Shown: positions 42,747 through 55,780, numbered from the stretch's first letter. The stretch is DNA of 64,000 nt from Lithodes maja (GCA_037953745.1 JBAKBP010001405.1:1-64000), one strand, 5' to 3'. Numbers and translations are program-made. The notes: generated by a model not told the origin, from the sequence alone.

Positions 42747-45230
42747 ATTTATCTGTGTATAACTGTTAACTCAAATGATCTTATTCCAAATATCTATAAA
42801 GTGCTGTATTCGTTAAACCCTCATTGACGTATTTAATCCATGTTATGTTGTTCAGAATATCATATAATCTAACAGATAACAATATCATGTGCCATTTGGT
42901 CACCTAAACTTGTTCAGAGTGGGAGGTTGTGGTAGGCGATAAGCTGTTGGCCTATATCAAACAGTGATATTAAGTTTCAAATGGGAACATGACTTCAAGA
43001 TTATAATGTTCTGGATTGTTTGTTAAAAATAATTCCAGTAATTGGGAAGTATGGTCTGAGTCATCAGGCACATGGGTTGGTTGGTTGATTAGCTGGGTGA
43101 GATTAAATAAGTCTGGAACTGACTAGGGAGTCCTGGCTGAATGAGTGAGCCATTAAAATTAATGGACATAATAATCACCCAGTATTGTGATTTCTGAAGC
43201 AACATTTATATTAAGGATACTGAGATGGGAGGACAGCGAACCAAAAACACCCAGCTTAGGAGGGATATTAGGGGAATGGTATCCCAGCAGATGTTCTTAA
43301 ATTTACTGTTGTGCCGGGTTCTGATCGTTTAGTTCCCTTGATACAGTCCGTAAAACAATCCAGTTCTGGTTTGATGGACCTAAATATACTTGACAGGAAC
43401 ATCCCGAGTAGGTTCTGTTAGCAGTAAAAATGGGATTCAAAAGTTCAATATAATACTCAATAACAACACAAGGAAGAACACATATGAATATGTTATTGAA
43501 TAAGCAGGAGATTTGGTTGAGAATAATAATCATAAAGGAAAATCCCACAATAATAGCAAATATATATATTGTCCTTATTTCAGAACAATGTTACTGATAC
43601 CAGAAAAAATCATTCGTGAGAGTCTAGTATTACATCAGATCATGTGGAAAACATACAGAGAGTCATAATGTACAAGAATCAATTTTAATCTTCAATGCAA
43701 TAATAAATGAGAGTCGAATATCTTCCGCTTTCAAAGAGACTTCAATGCCCTAGATAATGATCCTAGGGTGACTATGAGAAGAGTTGAGGTTATAAAGATA
43801 CTGTCACAGGAGGCAAGGTGAGTCACGCGTGGGGCTCAGCTGACCCTTTTAAAACTGACCGCATCAGATTGCCCTCAGGTCAGGTCACTGGGAAGGTCAC
43901 CAGGTGAACTGAGATGGTAAATAATACATTTTCTAGTTAATGCAACTATGAACGTAGCTGCAGTGCGATGTTAATTTACTTTACAGGAAAGGCTGAGATT
44001 ATTATTTATAGTAATTGAGAAGTATCAAAATCGCCCTCAAGGAAGTTATATCGTATTACAGAATTATATTACTTGAACATATGCTACGATAACGAACCGA
44101 ACTTAGGAATTCGTGTTTCTATATTTTTCTTAGGTAGAGCAAAGTAATAATGTGAATTTAATAAGAGAGAAAAGGTAAATTATTAGGTCTATTTGTTGAT
44201 ATTAATTAGATCAAGATATAATCTTCAATATTCGTAATTAAGATGACACACGAAGATAAGCAAAATACTGAGTTCCAAAAGACTCAGACTTGAATGAATA
44301 CTAGAGTTTAATCTCAATCAGTGAGAACTGACTGATTAGCAGATATCGATCGGTAGATCGTACTTAATAATTAGATTGGCGCTAATGACGAAGTTTAGCT
44401 CATTGATATTTAACGCAATATCAGATTAGCTTCTGAACGAGTTAACAGGGCGAGGGAAATAAAATGTACAGGCACAATTAGTACATGGACGTAGGCGACA
44501 AAGTCCTACTCATTGATACTTAAAACAGGTAGTACCAGGCTCAGGCCTGAACGGGTTAACAGGGCGAGATGAATAAAATACACAGATACAATTAGTGTAT
44601 GGTGGATGCAAATGACACGAAACACAGAGGAAAGAATTCCTAAACACGTTATTCGAAATATCACAACATCAAGATTTACAAGAACATAAAAGCACGTCTA
44701 TAAGATATATTTCATATGCGATTACTGAATGGAGAAGTTAGGAATTACACTGAGCAATCGTTGGAAAATTGGGCGTAAGTTCTAGGTAAATAGCGATTAT
44801 ATAATGGTTTGATCACGGAATATATTGGGACTTCAACTCACAAGTAATAAATCAACATACACGTAGTCAGTAAATCTGCGAGCGTGGGGGGCCTGAATAT
44901 ATGTTAATGACACTGATATGTAACGTATGCGTAAGTTATGAATTAAATAAAGTCTTGAACAAGGGTCAAGGAATTAAGGCAAGATTAACACTGAATAACA
45001 GAGGTTCAGAAGGATGAAACTTATTACACAAGTACGGGATCTTGGGCAGAGATCACAAGTAAATCAGGGCACAACACGGTTCACATATTTACATAATCAA
45101 TACCTCACAACAATAACCAACAGAGAAAGACACAGAAACACTTAAGTATTTGGGAGGGCAGGGGAGCGAGAGTGCTGGTCTGGCCGGCGTAGAGGGTAGT
45201 AGCCAATCTTGCACAGCTGGTTACCTCCTC
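42521..45230. other. Long non-coding stretch
   Basis: A pure (TA)n microsatellite at about 42683-42743, AT-rich sequence with no supportable ORF, and two adjacent diverged copies of a roughly 110-bp unit at about 44382-44605 (shared TTAACAGGGCGAG and ACAATTAGT). Nothing else recognisable. Confidence 0.6.
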
Positions 45231-45370
45231 GAGCAGGGGTCCTCGATCTAGGCCTGGTTACGTAATTCGAACAGGGGTCCTAGGTCCAGGCCTGTTTACG
45301 TAATTCGAGCAGGGGTCCTAGGTCCAGGCCTACGTCCAAAGCTCGAGCAGGGGTCCTCGGTTCAGGGCAC
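45231..45370. repeat. 38-bp tandem repeat, four copies
   Basis: GAGCAGGGGTCCTAGGTCCA-type units start at 45231, 45269, 45307 and 45345 with moderate divergence. Confidence 0.88.
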
Positions 45371-45417
45371 CAGGCAACAGAGAGGTGGCCCTTCAGCAAT
45401 CCGGAAGGGGGGCCAAC

Positions 45418-45602
45418 GTACAGGGGGGGGGGGGGGGGGGTCACCGTAGCAACACTGTCCTTAACTAGCCCATCCCAGAGAGGTAATGCCTAGTCAGTAA
45501 GTGAGGTGGTGGGGGGGGGGGGGGGGCACCGTAGCAACACTGACCTTAACTAGCCTGTCCCAGAGAGGTAATGCCTAGTCAGTAAGTGAGGTGGTGTGTA
45601 CT
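45418..45602. repeat. Two-copy tandem repeat headed by poly-G
   Basis: Two units of about 90 bp, each beginning with a G run (about 20 nt at 45421, about 15 nt at 45512) followed by CACCGTAGCAACACTG and ending AGTAAGTGAGGTGGTG. A further G run is at about 45667-45680. Confidence 0.88.
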
Positions 45603-45719
45603 TTCCTCAGGTTTTCCTGAGGTCCTATGCAAATATTTTCTTGCTTCAGGTGTCAATGAACTCGAGGGGGGGGGGGGGGGAAAGGGGTATTGAGGAAAGA
45701 GGAAAAATGGTTGTTGTGA

Positions 45720-47568
45720 GGTACATTCAGGCGTACTAAAAGTTGGTCAGGGGTGGGTCCTTCCTTCCCCTACTCCACCCTGGGCAGGTGGAAGGGGGGA
45801 GTCGGGTCCAAGTCTACCCCCACCTTCCACCCCCAAACTAACCCCAATTCCCCCACCTTCCTTCTTTAGCTGGCAGTTAGTGATTAGCGACGATTGTTCT
45901 CGTGTATTAAACATTATTGTTAAACAATCATTGCGCATGCTTACAATGGCTGACATTAAATATATATTAGAAATGTATAAATACAATATACTGTATAATT
46001 GTATTCTTAAAATGAGTGTCTATACCCAACGTGGGTTACACGAACCTTGGCTGTAGTGGTGTTGTCCTTCTTCGCTCTCTCCCTCCCACTCACTCTCACT
46101 CTCCCACTCACTCTCACTCACTCTCTCATTGCAATACTTTCTACGATCAAGACTTAATGTGATTTAAATATAATAATACCGTGATAAAATCCAATCCCAT
46201 ACAGTATTCAGGATATCATGTTCACCATTATTGCAATACACATCAACGTGCCCTCTACGATCTACTCGTAGGTTCTCAAATTACTTACACAATCGGGCTT
46301 TTATATCATAAAAGGAAAGGACTACAGGCAAAGATTGGCTGGAATAGTGTTGCGACTGTTATTGATTGTTTCGTTTATCATTTCAATCAGTTTCTCCCAT
46401 TTATTCAATACCATACATACCATAAATAGTATAAACGGTCTGCATTTAATTCTATGTGGCTTATGCACTTCTTATTGTCAATCAATTAAATGTAGAACTC
46501 GATACAAATTACTATCAAAGTCGGTGTTAACTTTTATTGAGGTTTGAGTATAGAGCCCATGAGTAGCAGGCCTCGCCTTCTCACTTCCCCCTTCTCTGTC
46601 TCCATCTGTGATCCCAGCCTCTCACCTCTACAAACCCTCAAATAATGAATAGGATAAATAGACAGTTTTACCATCAACTCTCCTCTGTGTATCGAATGCA
46701 GGCAACGTTCATCACACACACTAATGAAGGGAATTATACCACATTCAGACCCGTTAAATCTTGGTTGTAGAACGTGTGGGCTATGAGAGTTACAATGAAT
46801 TACAAGGAATAGTTAGTATCTCAAAGACCTTAAGGTCCATTTCGGGGGCATTTTCGAAGTGGAAGGAGAAACATTTTTCAGTGCACTACACTCCGTACAG
46901 AGAGTGCAAAATACTATCTACTGTCTTCTTGAACTGCTTAACTGAAGAAATGTTCACAACATCTGAGGAAAGTTTATTCCAGGTAGAACAGATCTTAAAT
47001 GGGAAACAGCTTCCACAAATACTAGTGCTGAACCTTTTCAATAGTAACTGCCAGCCATGGTTGCGTAATGTATTCATATTGAGGCTAAACATTTTGTTAT
47101 GATACACATTATCAAACCCATTACATATATATTTTAAAACTTGAATGAAATGACCTCGTAGTCTGCGTGTTAAGAGAGAGAGAGAGAGAGAGAGAATGAG
47201 AGAGAGAGAGGGGGGGGGGAAGAAAACCACTAAAGCCGAGATTCTTGTAACCTATGTTGTGTATAGAAACTTATTTTGAGAATACAATTATAAAGTACAT
47301 TGTATTAAAATCATTCCTAATAAATTTTAAATGTTGGCCATTGTAAGTATGTGCAATGATGGTTTAACAATAATGTTTAATACATGAGAACAATCATCGC
47401 TAATCACTAACTGCCAGCTAAAGAAGGAAAGTGGGGGAGTTGGGGATAGTTTGGGGGTGGAAGGTGGGGGTAGACTTTGACCCGACTCCCCCCTTCCACC
47501 TGCCCAGGGTGGGTATGGGGAAGGAAGGACCCACCCCTGAGCAACTTTTAGTACGTGTGAGTGTACAT
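45720..47568. mobile_element. 1.85-kb inverted-repeat structure enclosing a LINE fragment
   Basis: 45720-46075 and about 47210-47568 are reverse complements with roughly 10 percent divergence by eye, including GTACTAAAAGTTG at the outer end, AGGGGTGGGTCC, a purine/pyrimidine-rich centre and an AATACAATTATA stretch. CT/GA-rich repeats lie at the inner ends of both arms. The loop contains unique sequence and a CR1-like fragment. Either a long-TIR DNA transposon without transposase or an inverted duplication. No target duplication was identified. Confidence 0.7.
46870..47170 (-). pseudogene. CR1-like LINE, RT C-terminal fragment
   Basis: The minus strand reads RRLRGHFIQVLKY, FSLNMNTLRNHGWQLL, STSICGSCFPFKI, STWNKLSSDVV and VKQFKKTVDSIL, the carboxy-terminal tail of CR1-type LINE RT proteins. 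The rest is missing. It starts next to a GA/CT microsatellite at 47172-47218. Confidence 0.7.
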
Positions 47569-49080
47569 ATACATTCTAGCCTTGAACTCAGGTATTATCA
47601 TATGGGCCTGGTTCCAAGGTAATATTACAATATTTAATGGGGCAGCTGGTAGGTTCAGGGCTGCTATGAAAAATAGGAAACACTTAAAGCTAAAATTGGA
47701 GCAGCTGTCTTGCAGGTCTTCTAATTATCCTCAGACATACACATAGGGGATTGTAGTTGTATCCTCGAGGGCCTGGAGTAGTCAGGCGTCATCAGGTCCA
47801 TTTGTTCCTGAAATATCCGAGGTGCTGGTGAGTAGATTGCATAAGGGAGTGCTCATCATATTCCAAATCTGGCGGAACAATACAGGGAGCGTAACTTCTG
47901 GTGGAGGCTACGTAAAAGGAGGGTTCTAATTGGTGGTTCCAGGGCGGTTGTGATTGGCCGAGGATGGTGGCTTGTGACTGGCTGAGAGAGTCCTCCGTTT
48001 TCTTAGATGGCTGTGGGTGTGAAAGAGAAATGGAATGGGCGGCTGGGCATGGTCAACTCAGGTAGATTCCAGCAGACTCGTAGGGGGGACTCAGGTAAAT
48101 GTCCTCGTCGTCTGTCCTGGGGTTTTGAGGTTGCCTGAGTGGTTATGCTGGCCACTCGGTGTATCGTTGGTTTGCGGCCCGTCATCTCATTTACCAAGAG
48201 AACTAAATTTGTAAACAGAATAGTCAAAATAGGTACAAGTAAAACTAGTAACCTCTTCTAAGGCGATTTCAGTTTTTGCAAAGCAAGATACACCTCATTT
48301 AATCCTAAAATTCGGAAGCAATTGATAGCCAAAATATAATTTGGATTATGTCGGAGGTGGATGTTTCTTGGGTCTCTGTCAAAAGGAGAAGAGTGGGGGA
48401 TTCTGTTTGTAGAATTGATGTAGGCTACAGAATTGATGTTGAAATTTAATCCCCTGATATTACAAAAAAAAAAAAAAAAAAAATGTTTTACTGACGAGCA
48501 GTTGTGGGACGTTGCCAAATTTTGGGTGACACATTCACTTGATGACACCCTTTGTCATTGACCCAACCCTGCTGGTGGTGGTCATCCGAGAAATCACCGG
48601 GTTACTACAGACATCGGCAATATTCGCTAAAAATTAGCAATTTTCCGCTACATTTGCCTTTGGCAACACTGAATATGTCTCGCTTAGTGCCATGGTGAAC
48701 CTGCCTCTGAGTGGATGGGGGCCTGCTGTGCTCCTGATCACTCACGCACGTCTCCACAGGTTTTAATAGCTAAAATGTTTAAATCATTCAAGAACCATTC
48801 CCGAAGTGAATGGGTTAAGCAAGTCGTTGGGTTATAGAACATCTGCAGCCAATTATACATAAGCAATATTATTAGGTTGAATATTTTACAACTTTTATTT
48901 TGGTGCTAAGCTTATATAATCATTCTTTACGAGCAATAATATACGATTGCCTCTCTCTCTGTTCTCTTCTATTCACTTTGCTTGTTTCCCATGGAACTAT
49001 GTTGTTCGAAAACTATGAAAGCACGCAGCGGCGCAACCTTTTCCTCTCTTCATATTTATCTCGTTCTAGTTCCCGCTCTT

Positions 49081-49148
<68 letters not shown>

Positions 49149-49584
49149 CTACGTTTTGCCCTTCTTTCATTGCAAACAATCCAATTGTATATTTAATTTC
49201 CGTCCTTTCTTGTTTCAGTCCATATAAAATGCAACAAATAAATAAATAAATATATCTATACATAAATCAAATGGATACCTACGCTTCTATCTCGGACATT
49301 CCATGTTGTCAATGTTGTTTCAGTAATGGAAGACTGGAAACTAACAGAATCAGGGTGTAAATGAGATAAGGGACGAAATAAGGTGGTGGGGTGAAAAGCA
49401 GTTGTAAGAAAAGAGGAGGGGAACGAAAGGGAGATTGAGGTGAACAAAAGGGAGGGGAGGAGGGGGGTTCCGATAGCTGGTTAAGAACACAAGAAGTCTC
49501 ACTCTCCAGGCCAGTAATTAAGTCTCACTCTTACCCTCCTTATCACCCTCTCCTCCCCTCACTATGGCTCGCTCTCATATCCCG

Positions 49585-49615
<31 letters not shown>

Positions 49616-50307
49616 AGACCTCTAATACACCTCAGTGGCAAACTATAATTTGATCAATTAGACTGCTCGGCCCGAATCTGGCAATATGTGATCTTATATA
49701 CAGGTATCTTTATGATTTGTAACCTGAGAAAGTGAAAGAGAAAGCCCATATCGACCGCAGAGCTACACAGATGCAGATAATGACGGACATGAACCATTAT
49801 GGACAAAAACAGCCACAGTTCAAGTTTGCCCGTCATACTCAACAGCTGGGCTCATGTGAAAAAACAAAAACGGCTGCGAACCATTATTGTCACTCGGCCA
49901 ACATGGTTAACCGTCCAATACGGATTCAACTAGCTCCGCTGTATCCATATTGGCCATTGCTCAAAATGGTCATGGATCTAAACGACCGTAGACTATAATG
50001 GCCATCAATCAAAACAGTAGATCATATTCGACTATTAAATCAATCAAAACAGCCGATCATATTCGACTATTAATAAGCATTGTTATTATTGTTGTATTTA
50101 ATTCTACAAATTCTAATATTACTAGGATTGGACAGTTGTGCAGAGTTTGTAGCGTTATTGAATCAAATTCAAGGCAAACGATATCTCTCTTAGTTAATGG
50201 TTCTCGATCTGAGTCGAGATATGTTCAAACTGGAAGAAGCTGAATACCTACGATAATACTGCATAAAGTTGTCCTTCGGAATTGTGAATTCCTATTATAA
50301 ACTGTCT
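47569..50307. other. Non-coding stretch with microsatellites
   Basis: Contains an A run at about 48463-48482, a (TC)n tract at 49085-49146, and (AT)n/(AC)n at about 49586-49614. Open frames over the (TC)n are low-complexity translation. No gene recognised. Confidence 0.65.
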
Positions 50308-50380
50308 TCGTGGTGCAATGCATAAGTGTGTTGATTTTCGGTGTGAGCGTCCTGGGTTCGAATCCCCGGACTGCCAAATG
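50308..50380 (+). other. tRNA-like relic (possible SINE head)
   Basis: A perfect B-box GGTTCGAATCC at about 50355 and, about 45 nt upstream, TGGTGCAATGC resembling an A-box, ending GGACTGCCA. The acceptor stem and parts of the T stem do not pair well, so this is a decayed tRNA or tRNA-derived SINE promoter, not a working tRNA. Confidence 0.4.
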
Positions 50381-50659
50381 TGTTTGTTAATTTAATTAAT
50401 CGACTTTAGGAGTAAAGTTGGTTAGTGGAGATAACATAATAAATATATCTGTACGATCGCTATTTAAAGTTTGACTCATTTCGATTTCGGTCTCTAGTCG
50501 CAATAACTAGTGAATCCACATAGGACTAATTTTAATTTCCCTTGTTTATTAATGACAACATAGATGAAACTTATTTTCCTCTCAGCAGTTAATGATTCGC
50601 GATCCTTTTTTCTTTTTTTTATGTGAATGAGGGAGACAAAAGGCTTATATAATCTTATA
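50381..50659. other. Spacer
   Basis: No feature recognised. Confidence 0.6.
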
Positions 50660-51013
50660 TCTTATATGCCTGCATCGAGTGCCTCCCCAGAGTTGAAGGA
50701 GTGACAGGGTCAAAATCAAGGGACGTTCGAGCCAAAATGCCTGGATACACGGAGGTTGAAGCAATTTAGGTCATAGAAAGAGGGAAAGACTGATTCTGGG
50801 AGAGAGTTCCAGAGCTCGAGCAGTTGAATAGAAGAAAGTCTGAGAATATCGTTTCACTCTTGGATTGGAGAGTTGCACAGAGTAGGGGTGGGATTGTGTT
50901 GCATGACGGGTACTATGTACCCTACGTAGAGGAGGTGGTATACACTGGGAAAGCTCTGAGGATCAATGATTATTATAGTAGCGATAGAATAGCGAGAAAG
51001 ATGCAACATCGGG
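50660..51013 (-). pseudogene. LINE family B, 3' fragment, minus strand
   Basis: The reverse complement reads VASFSLFYRYYNN, a C-I-P-P-P-type region, LWNSLPESVFP and, at DNA level, TCCAGGCATTTTGGCTCGAA, all matching the C-terminal end of the LINE at 55860-56985. Several frameshifts. It abuts head to head the CR1-like fragment that begins at about 51014. Confidence 0.85.
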
Positions 51014-52016
51014 GAGATCAATTGATTCAGATAGCGATATAGAGTGCCTCCAAAGGGATCTAGATACCTTACATGAATGGTCAGTAAATTGGCAGATGAA
51101 GTTTAACATTGACAAATATAAGGTATTAAAGATAGGGAAGATGCAAACAAATGTTAAATATAAACTAGCTAATTTAGAATTAGAAAATTCAGACTGCGAG
51201 AAAGACCTAGGTGTGTTTGTTAGCAATGATTTGAAGCCTATAAAACAGTGTATAAGCGTTCGTAATAAGGCAAACAGGATTCTCGGGTTCATCTCTAGGA
51301 GTGTGAGTAACAGAACTGCTGATGTTATCTTAAAACTTTACTTGTCATTAGTGAGACCCCATATGGATTATGCTGTCCAATTTTGGTGTCCTTATTACAG
51401 AATGGACATAGATTCATTGGAGAGAGTACAGCGTAGAATGACAAAAATTATCCATAATATTAGAAATCTTCCGTATGAAGAAAGGTTGAAGAAATTAGGT
51501 TTACATTCGTTAGAGAGACGCAGAGTTAGAGGAGATATGATAGAGGTGTTCAAGTGGGTTAGTGGGATTAACAAAGGGGACATGACAAATGTACTAAAGC
51601 TCAGTGATAGCGAAAGAACTCGTACCAATGGTTTCAAATTAGATAAATTTCGTTTCAGAAAAGATATAGGCAAATATTGGTTTGGTAACAGAGTTGTAGA
51701 TGGGTGGAATGGACTACCAAGTGCTATAGTGGGATCTAAAACTGTAGGGAGCTTTAAGATAAAATTGGATAAGCATATGGACGAGAAGGGTTGGGTGTGA
51801 AGGGGGATCAGCCGGGTTGGGCCAATCAGCGCTCTGCAGACCCCCATAATCCTGCGTTAATCTCTAACCGTTTTGGTAAGATGATCCTCAGGGTATTAGA
51901 GTGTTGAGCCTATAATTGGGCTTTGTAATTGATTTGGGGTTGTGTGGGACAGGGATCTGCCTTGCTTAGGCCAATCGGCTTTCTGCAGACTCCCATTTTC
52001 TTATGTTCTTATGTAA
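51014..52016 (+). pseudogene. CR1-like LINE, 5'-truncated RT C-terminus with octamer tail
   Basis: Coding from about 51020: DIECLQRDLDTLHEW, WQMKFNIDKYKVLKIG, DLGVFVSNDLKP, ANRILGFISRSV, LVRPHMDYAVQFWCPYY, RVQRRMTKI, RRRVRGDMIEVFKWV, FGNRVVDGWNGLP, ending at a TGA near 51800. There is no internal stop over about 260 codons, so the fragment is young. The 3' UTR ends in TTCTTATGTTCTTATG, the tandem octamer 3' terminus typical of CR1-group LINEs. The RT active site is lost by 5' truncation. It belongs to the same clade as the 17203-20770 element but is a different family. Confidence 0.9.
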
Positions 52017-53559
52017 CATTGCGGCGAATAGAGAGAGATTGCAGAGAGCTGGTCAAAGTACGTTCATATTAGGCAAAGTTGAATACATACAACAACACAA
52101 TGTAAACTTCGCCTTCAGAAGGTTTAATTCCCCTTACAAATCTATTTGTACTGTCGCTATTCAGAATTTGACCTACTCCGGCTTCGTCTCAAGTCTCAAT
52201 AACCATTACATCAAAATGGAGAACTTATACATAAAATAAGGTGCGTCCATATTTTATTTCAGGATAGGTATTACGCGCAATCCAATCGATAGCTAGCATC
52301 TGACGCGGTGATATTTATTATCAATTTATAACACAGTTTTCCTTTTAACATAAGAAGTTTCAAGATGAGCAGGCTTGATTACATTTTCCTAACTAGGCCT
52401 ATAGCTAAAACTCAACTAATCACAATACTACCCGGTCAAACCCGCATAGGTTGCGGCTAGCTTTTTACTGCACTCTTAACTCTTCTCTTAAAGTCAGAAT
52501 ATTTGTATACAATGTCATCATATAGTCTACTCAACTTATATACCTAGTCTTATTTTGAGTAGGTTGGGCGGGTGTACCTTTATCTACTGATTACATAATT
52601 ATGCTTAGATAATCTTTAGAGTCTTAGGAAAATTAATTATACATTTCACTATCTTTTTATATACCTGTCAGATCCTATTGCTATCATTAACTACACAGCT
52701 TTCGCTATTCGAACAATTAAGAACTAAACATTAACTCGGATTTAGTTTATTATAGCATTTGTCTGTCTTTTCTCTGTTAAGGTTTGCCAAATAAAATAAG
52801 GCACATCAAATATTTATGATCACGGGGATCCGTTAGAACTTTGTATCTCTTTCTTAAAGTCTCTGTGGGCTCATAAGGGTCCATAAATATAATTGTTAGC
52901 TGCTTTCTTAGGTTTCTTCTATCCTCCACCATCTACTGTCTGAGTGGGGGCCAATGTATCTTCCCAAACTCTTCCGTCTCGTTCACCACCTAGCTATGGT
53001 GATGAATGACTCTGGATACGGTGTGCAAGCGTGCTATGTGTGAACACGCATCTGGATAGCTCAGATGGATTGAGCAGTTTATCTTCTTTTTGGTATTCTG
53101 GTATTGGTCTTCAACAACTCTTAACTGCTCAGCTTTCTGGTCTTCTTTTATCCTCCCAGAGTGGTGAGGAGAGATAATAGACTTGGGTAGAGTGCCTTTA
53201 GAGATATGTGTTTTGCTCTGGCCAGTGTCACGGAATGACTCTCCCAGAATGAATGAATGAATGAATATAGAAAAAGTGGGTGAAAGTGAAAGAAGGGAAG
53301 TTTTTAGACTCTCCCAGCTACGCCCTTTTTCCTTTATACCCCTGGCTCACGTCAGGCTGCGCTTTGATTGGCTGAGACGGGTGAGAGGTGGCACAGGTAG
53401 CCACGGGGTATCTTTGAAGATTTTCTTAATTCTCTTCCTGTGTTATCTCGCTGTAATAATAGCCCGGAAAAGCATTTTCCACATTTTTAAGTGACTGACG
53501 GGAGTACTGGTTTATCACATTGGTAATAGACTGATTTTTACCGGGAAATATTATACAGG
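52017..53559. other. Non-coding stretch
   Basis: AT-rich sequence, a tetramer repeat (GAAT)n at about 53248-53264, and TAGCTCAGATGG at about 53058, which resembles a tRNA A-box without a B-box partner. No gene. Confidence 0.55.
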
Positions 53560-55265
53560 AGACAAATGAGGGCGAGTTATACCTTGCACACAGATCCCGC
53601 CCATATACTGTGCACCACCAGTCAGCTAGTCCGTTGTCGTCCGTCGTCCGTCTGTCTGTCCGGAAACTCCTCCTGGACCAATCAATGGGTTTTAACCAAA
53701 TTTCACAGGTATATCCATTTGGTCAATGCGATACTCAGTCAATATACCATATTTTTTAGTTTTTACTCAAATGTCTTAATTTTCACTATACAAGTTACTG
53801 GTAACCTTGATATATTATTGACCAAATTTAAGATAAATATTCCAAACTTTCTAAAGGGTAAGGTCAAAGGTCAAAATAAGATTTGTACTAGTATTTCTTA
53901 TACTAACTTTTAGATTTTCACTAGGTTTACCTTATATATTCGAAATACCTAAGCCAAGGTCATACAAGAAACTATACAATTCCATATGAAAGGTCAAGGT
54001 CACAGGTCAAGGTCAAATATGAGTTCAATATGCTATTTTCTTTACTTGTCATGCAAACTTCACAAATTTGGTGTGCTAGTTGCACTTTAAATGAAAAGGA
54101 AAATATTAAATTTTGACACATCATAAAGGTCAAAGTCAACTATTCTATTAATATATATGAAACTAACTGATGGGTTTTAATGATTAGGCAGGATTATTTG
54201 ATTTTCCTGGGCAATGTAAATTAAACAAAAAATGTACTCTTACATTAAGGTCAAGGTCACAGGTCAAGGTAAAAGGTCAACTTTTACTATATATTTTTAG
54301 TTTTTACTCAAATGTCTTCATTTTCACTGTGCACGTTACTGGTAACTTTGATATCATATTGCCAAAATTTTAGATAAATATTTCAAAGGGTAAGGTCAAA
54401 GGTCAAGGTTAAAGTTCAAAATTAATGTTTTGCTAGTAATTCTTATACCAACTGTTAGATTCTCACTAGGCTTACCATGTTAATCAGAATACCTAGGCCA
54501 ACGTCATACAAGAGGCTATAAAATCCCATATGAGAGGTCAAGGTCAAATAAAAAGTCAATATGCTATTTTCTTTCCTTTTCATGCAAACTTCACATTTGG
54601 TGAACTAGTTCCACTTTAAATGAAAAGTAAAATACTATATTTTGAGACATCATAAAGGTCAGAGGTCAGGGTCAACTATTCGATTAATATACTGTATATG
54701 AAACTAAATGATGGGTTTTATGACATTTGGCATGCTTATTTGACTTGCATGGGAAATGTCAATGCAAACACAAATTTACTTTTACATATAGGGCAAGGTC
54801 ACAGGTCAAGGTCAAAGCTCAACTTGTAATATTAATTAAAAAGATTACTAAAAAATTCCAAAACTGGCTGTGTTAGTTGCTTATTACTTAAATAACATAA
54901 ATATCATATTTCACATAAATATTGTAATAGTTAAGGTCAAAGGTCAAGGTTAAAGGTCAAAATACGATTTTTACTAGTGTTTCCAATGTAATGTGAGATT
55001 CTCATCAGGCATATCATGCATATTCAGAATGCCTAGGCCAAGGTCATATAAGAATAAATATAATTCCATTTGATAGGTCAAGGTCACAGGTCAAGGTCAA
55101 ATATAAGGTCAATATGCTAATTTTTGTTTACTAATCATGTACACTTCACAACATAATTTTGTTGAGACAGTTGTGCTTTAAATTAAAATAGAAATGTTAA
55201 AATTTCAGACATCATGAAGGTCAAAGGTCAAGGTCAGCTATTCCTATAATACCTCTGGAACTAGT
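53560..55265. repeat. Tandem array of about 540-bp units rich in AGGTCA
   Basis: About three diverged units; landmark CACTAGGCTTACC...GCCAAGGTCATA-type sequence recurs near 53917, 54465 and 55001. Each unit has clusters of AGGTCA on the plus strand, for example AGGTCAAAGGTCA at 53861-53873, four consecutive half-sites at 53991-54015, and AGGTCAGAGGTCAGGGTCA near 54657. The leftmost part includes GTCCGTCTGTCTGTCCGG at about 53646. No coding content. Confidence 0.88.
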
Positions 55266-55309
55266 TATTGATCTTTGATTAAATTTGGCATGCTTATTTG
55301 ATTTTCCAG

Positions 55310-55780
55310 GTGATGATGACAGTAGCAGAGACGATAGTAACAGCAGGGATGATGGTGATAGCAATGATGATGGTGATAATGGTAGTGATGATGGTGATAC
55401 TTGTAGTGATAATGATGGTATTAACGATGGTGACAGTAGTAGTGATTCCGATGACAATGCTAGTAGTAGTGATGATGCCGATAGTACTAGTAGAAGTGAT
55501 GACGGGTATGGTAGTAGTGATGATGTTGACAGTAGCAATGATGATTGTAAGATAATGGTGATAATAGTAGTGATGGTGATAGTTGTATAGATAATGATGA
55601 CAGTAGTGATGATGTTAGTGACAATGGTGATAATAATGGTGTAATGTTGACTGCTGTAGTGATGATTGTGACATTTGTAGTGATGATGGTGACAGTTGTA
55701 GTGATGATGGTGCCAGTTGTAGTGATGATAGCAGTAATAATGATGGTGATAGTAGTAGTTATAATGGTGGTATAGACCGG
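55310..55780. repeat. GAT/GTA-rich low-complexity tract
   Basis: Imperfect GATGATGGTGATAGTAGTGA-type repeats for about 470 bp. They give low-complexity acidic or Met/Val-rich translations in several frames, which I do not regard as genes. Confidence 0.92.

Noticed and set aside
43303..43548. 81-codon minus-strand ORF
   Set aside because: No motif, no neighbouring exon signals, AT-rich surroundings; indistinguishable from chance.
48900..49263. Ser/Leu- and Glu/Arg-rich ORFs on both strands
   Set aside because: They cover a (TC)n tract; low-complexity translation only.
53050..53085. tRNA A-box-like TAGCTCAGATGG
   Set aside because: No B-box downstream and no cloverleaf.
55285..55590. Acidic Asp/Ser-rich 101-codon ORF
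   Set aside because: It is the translation of an imperfect GAT/GTA microsatellite, and other frames are equally open.
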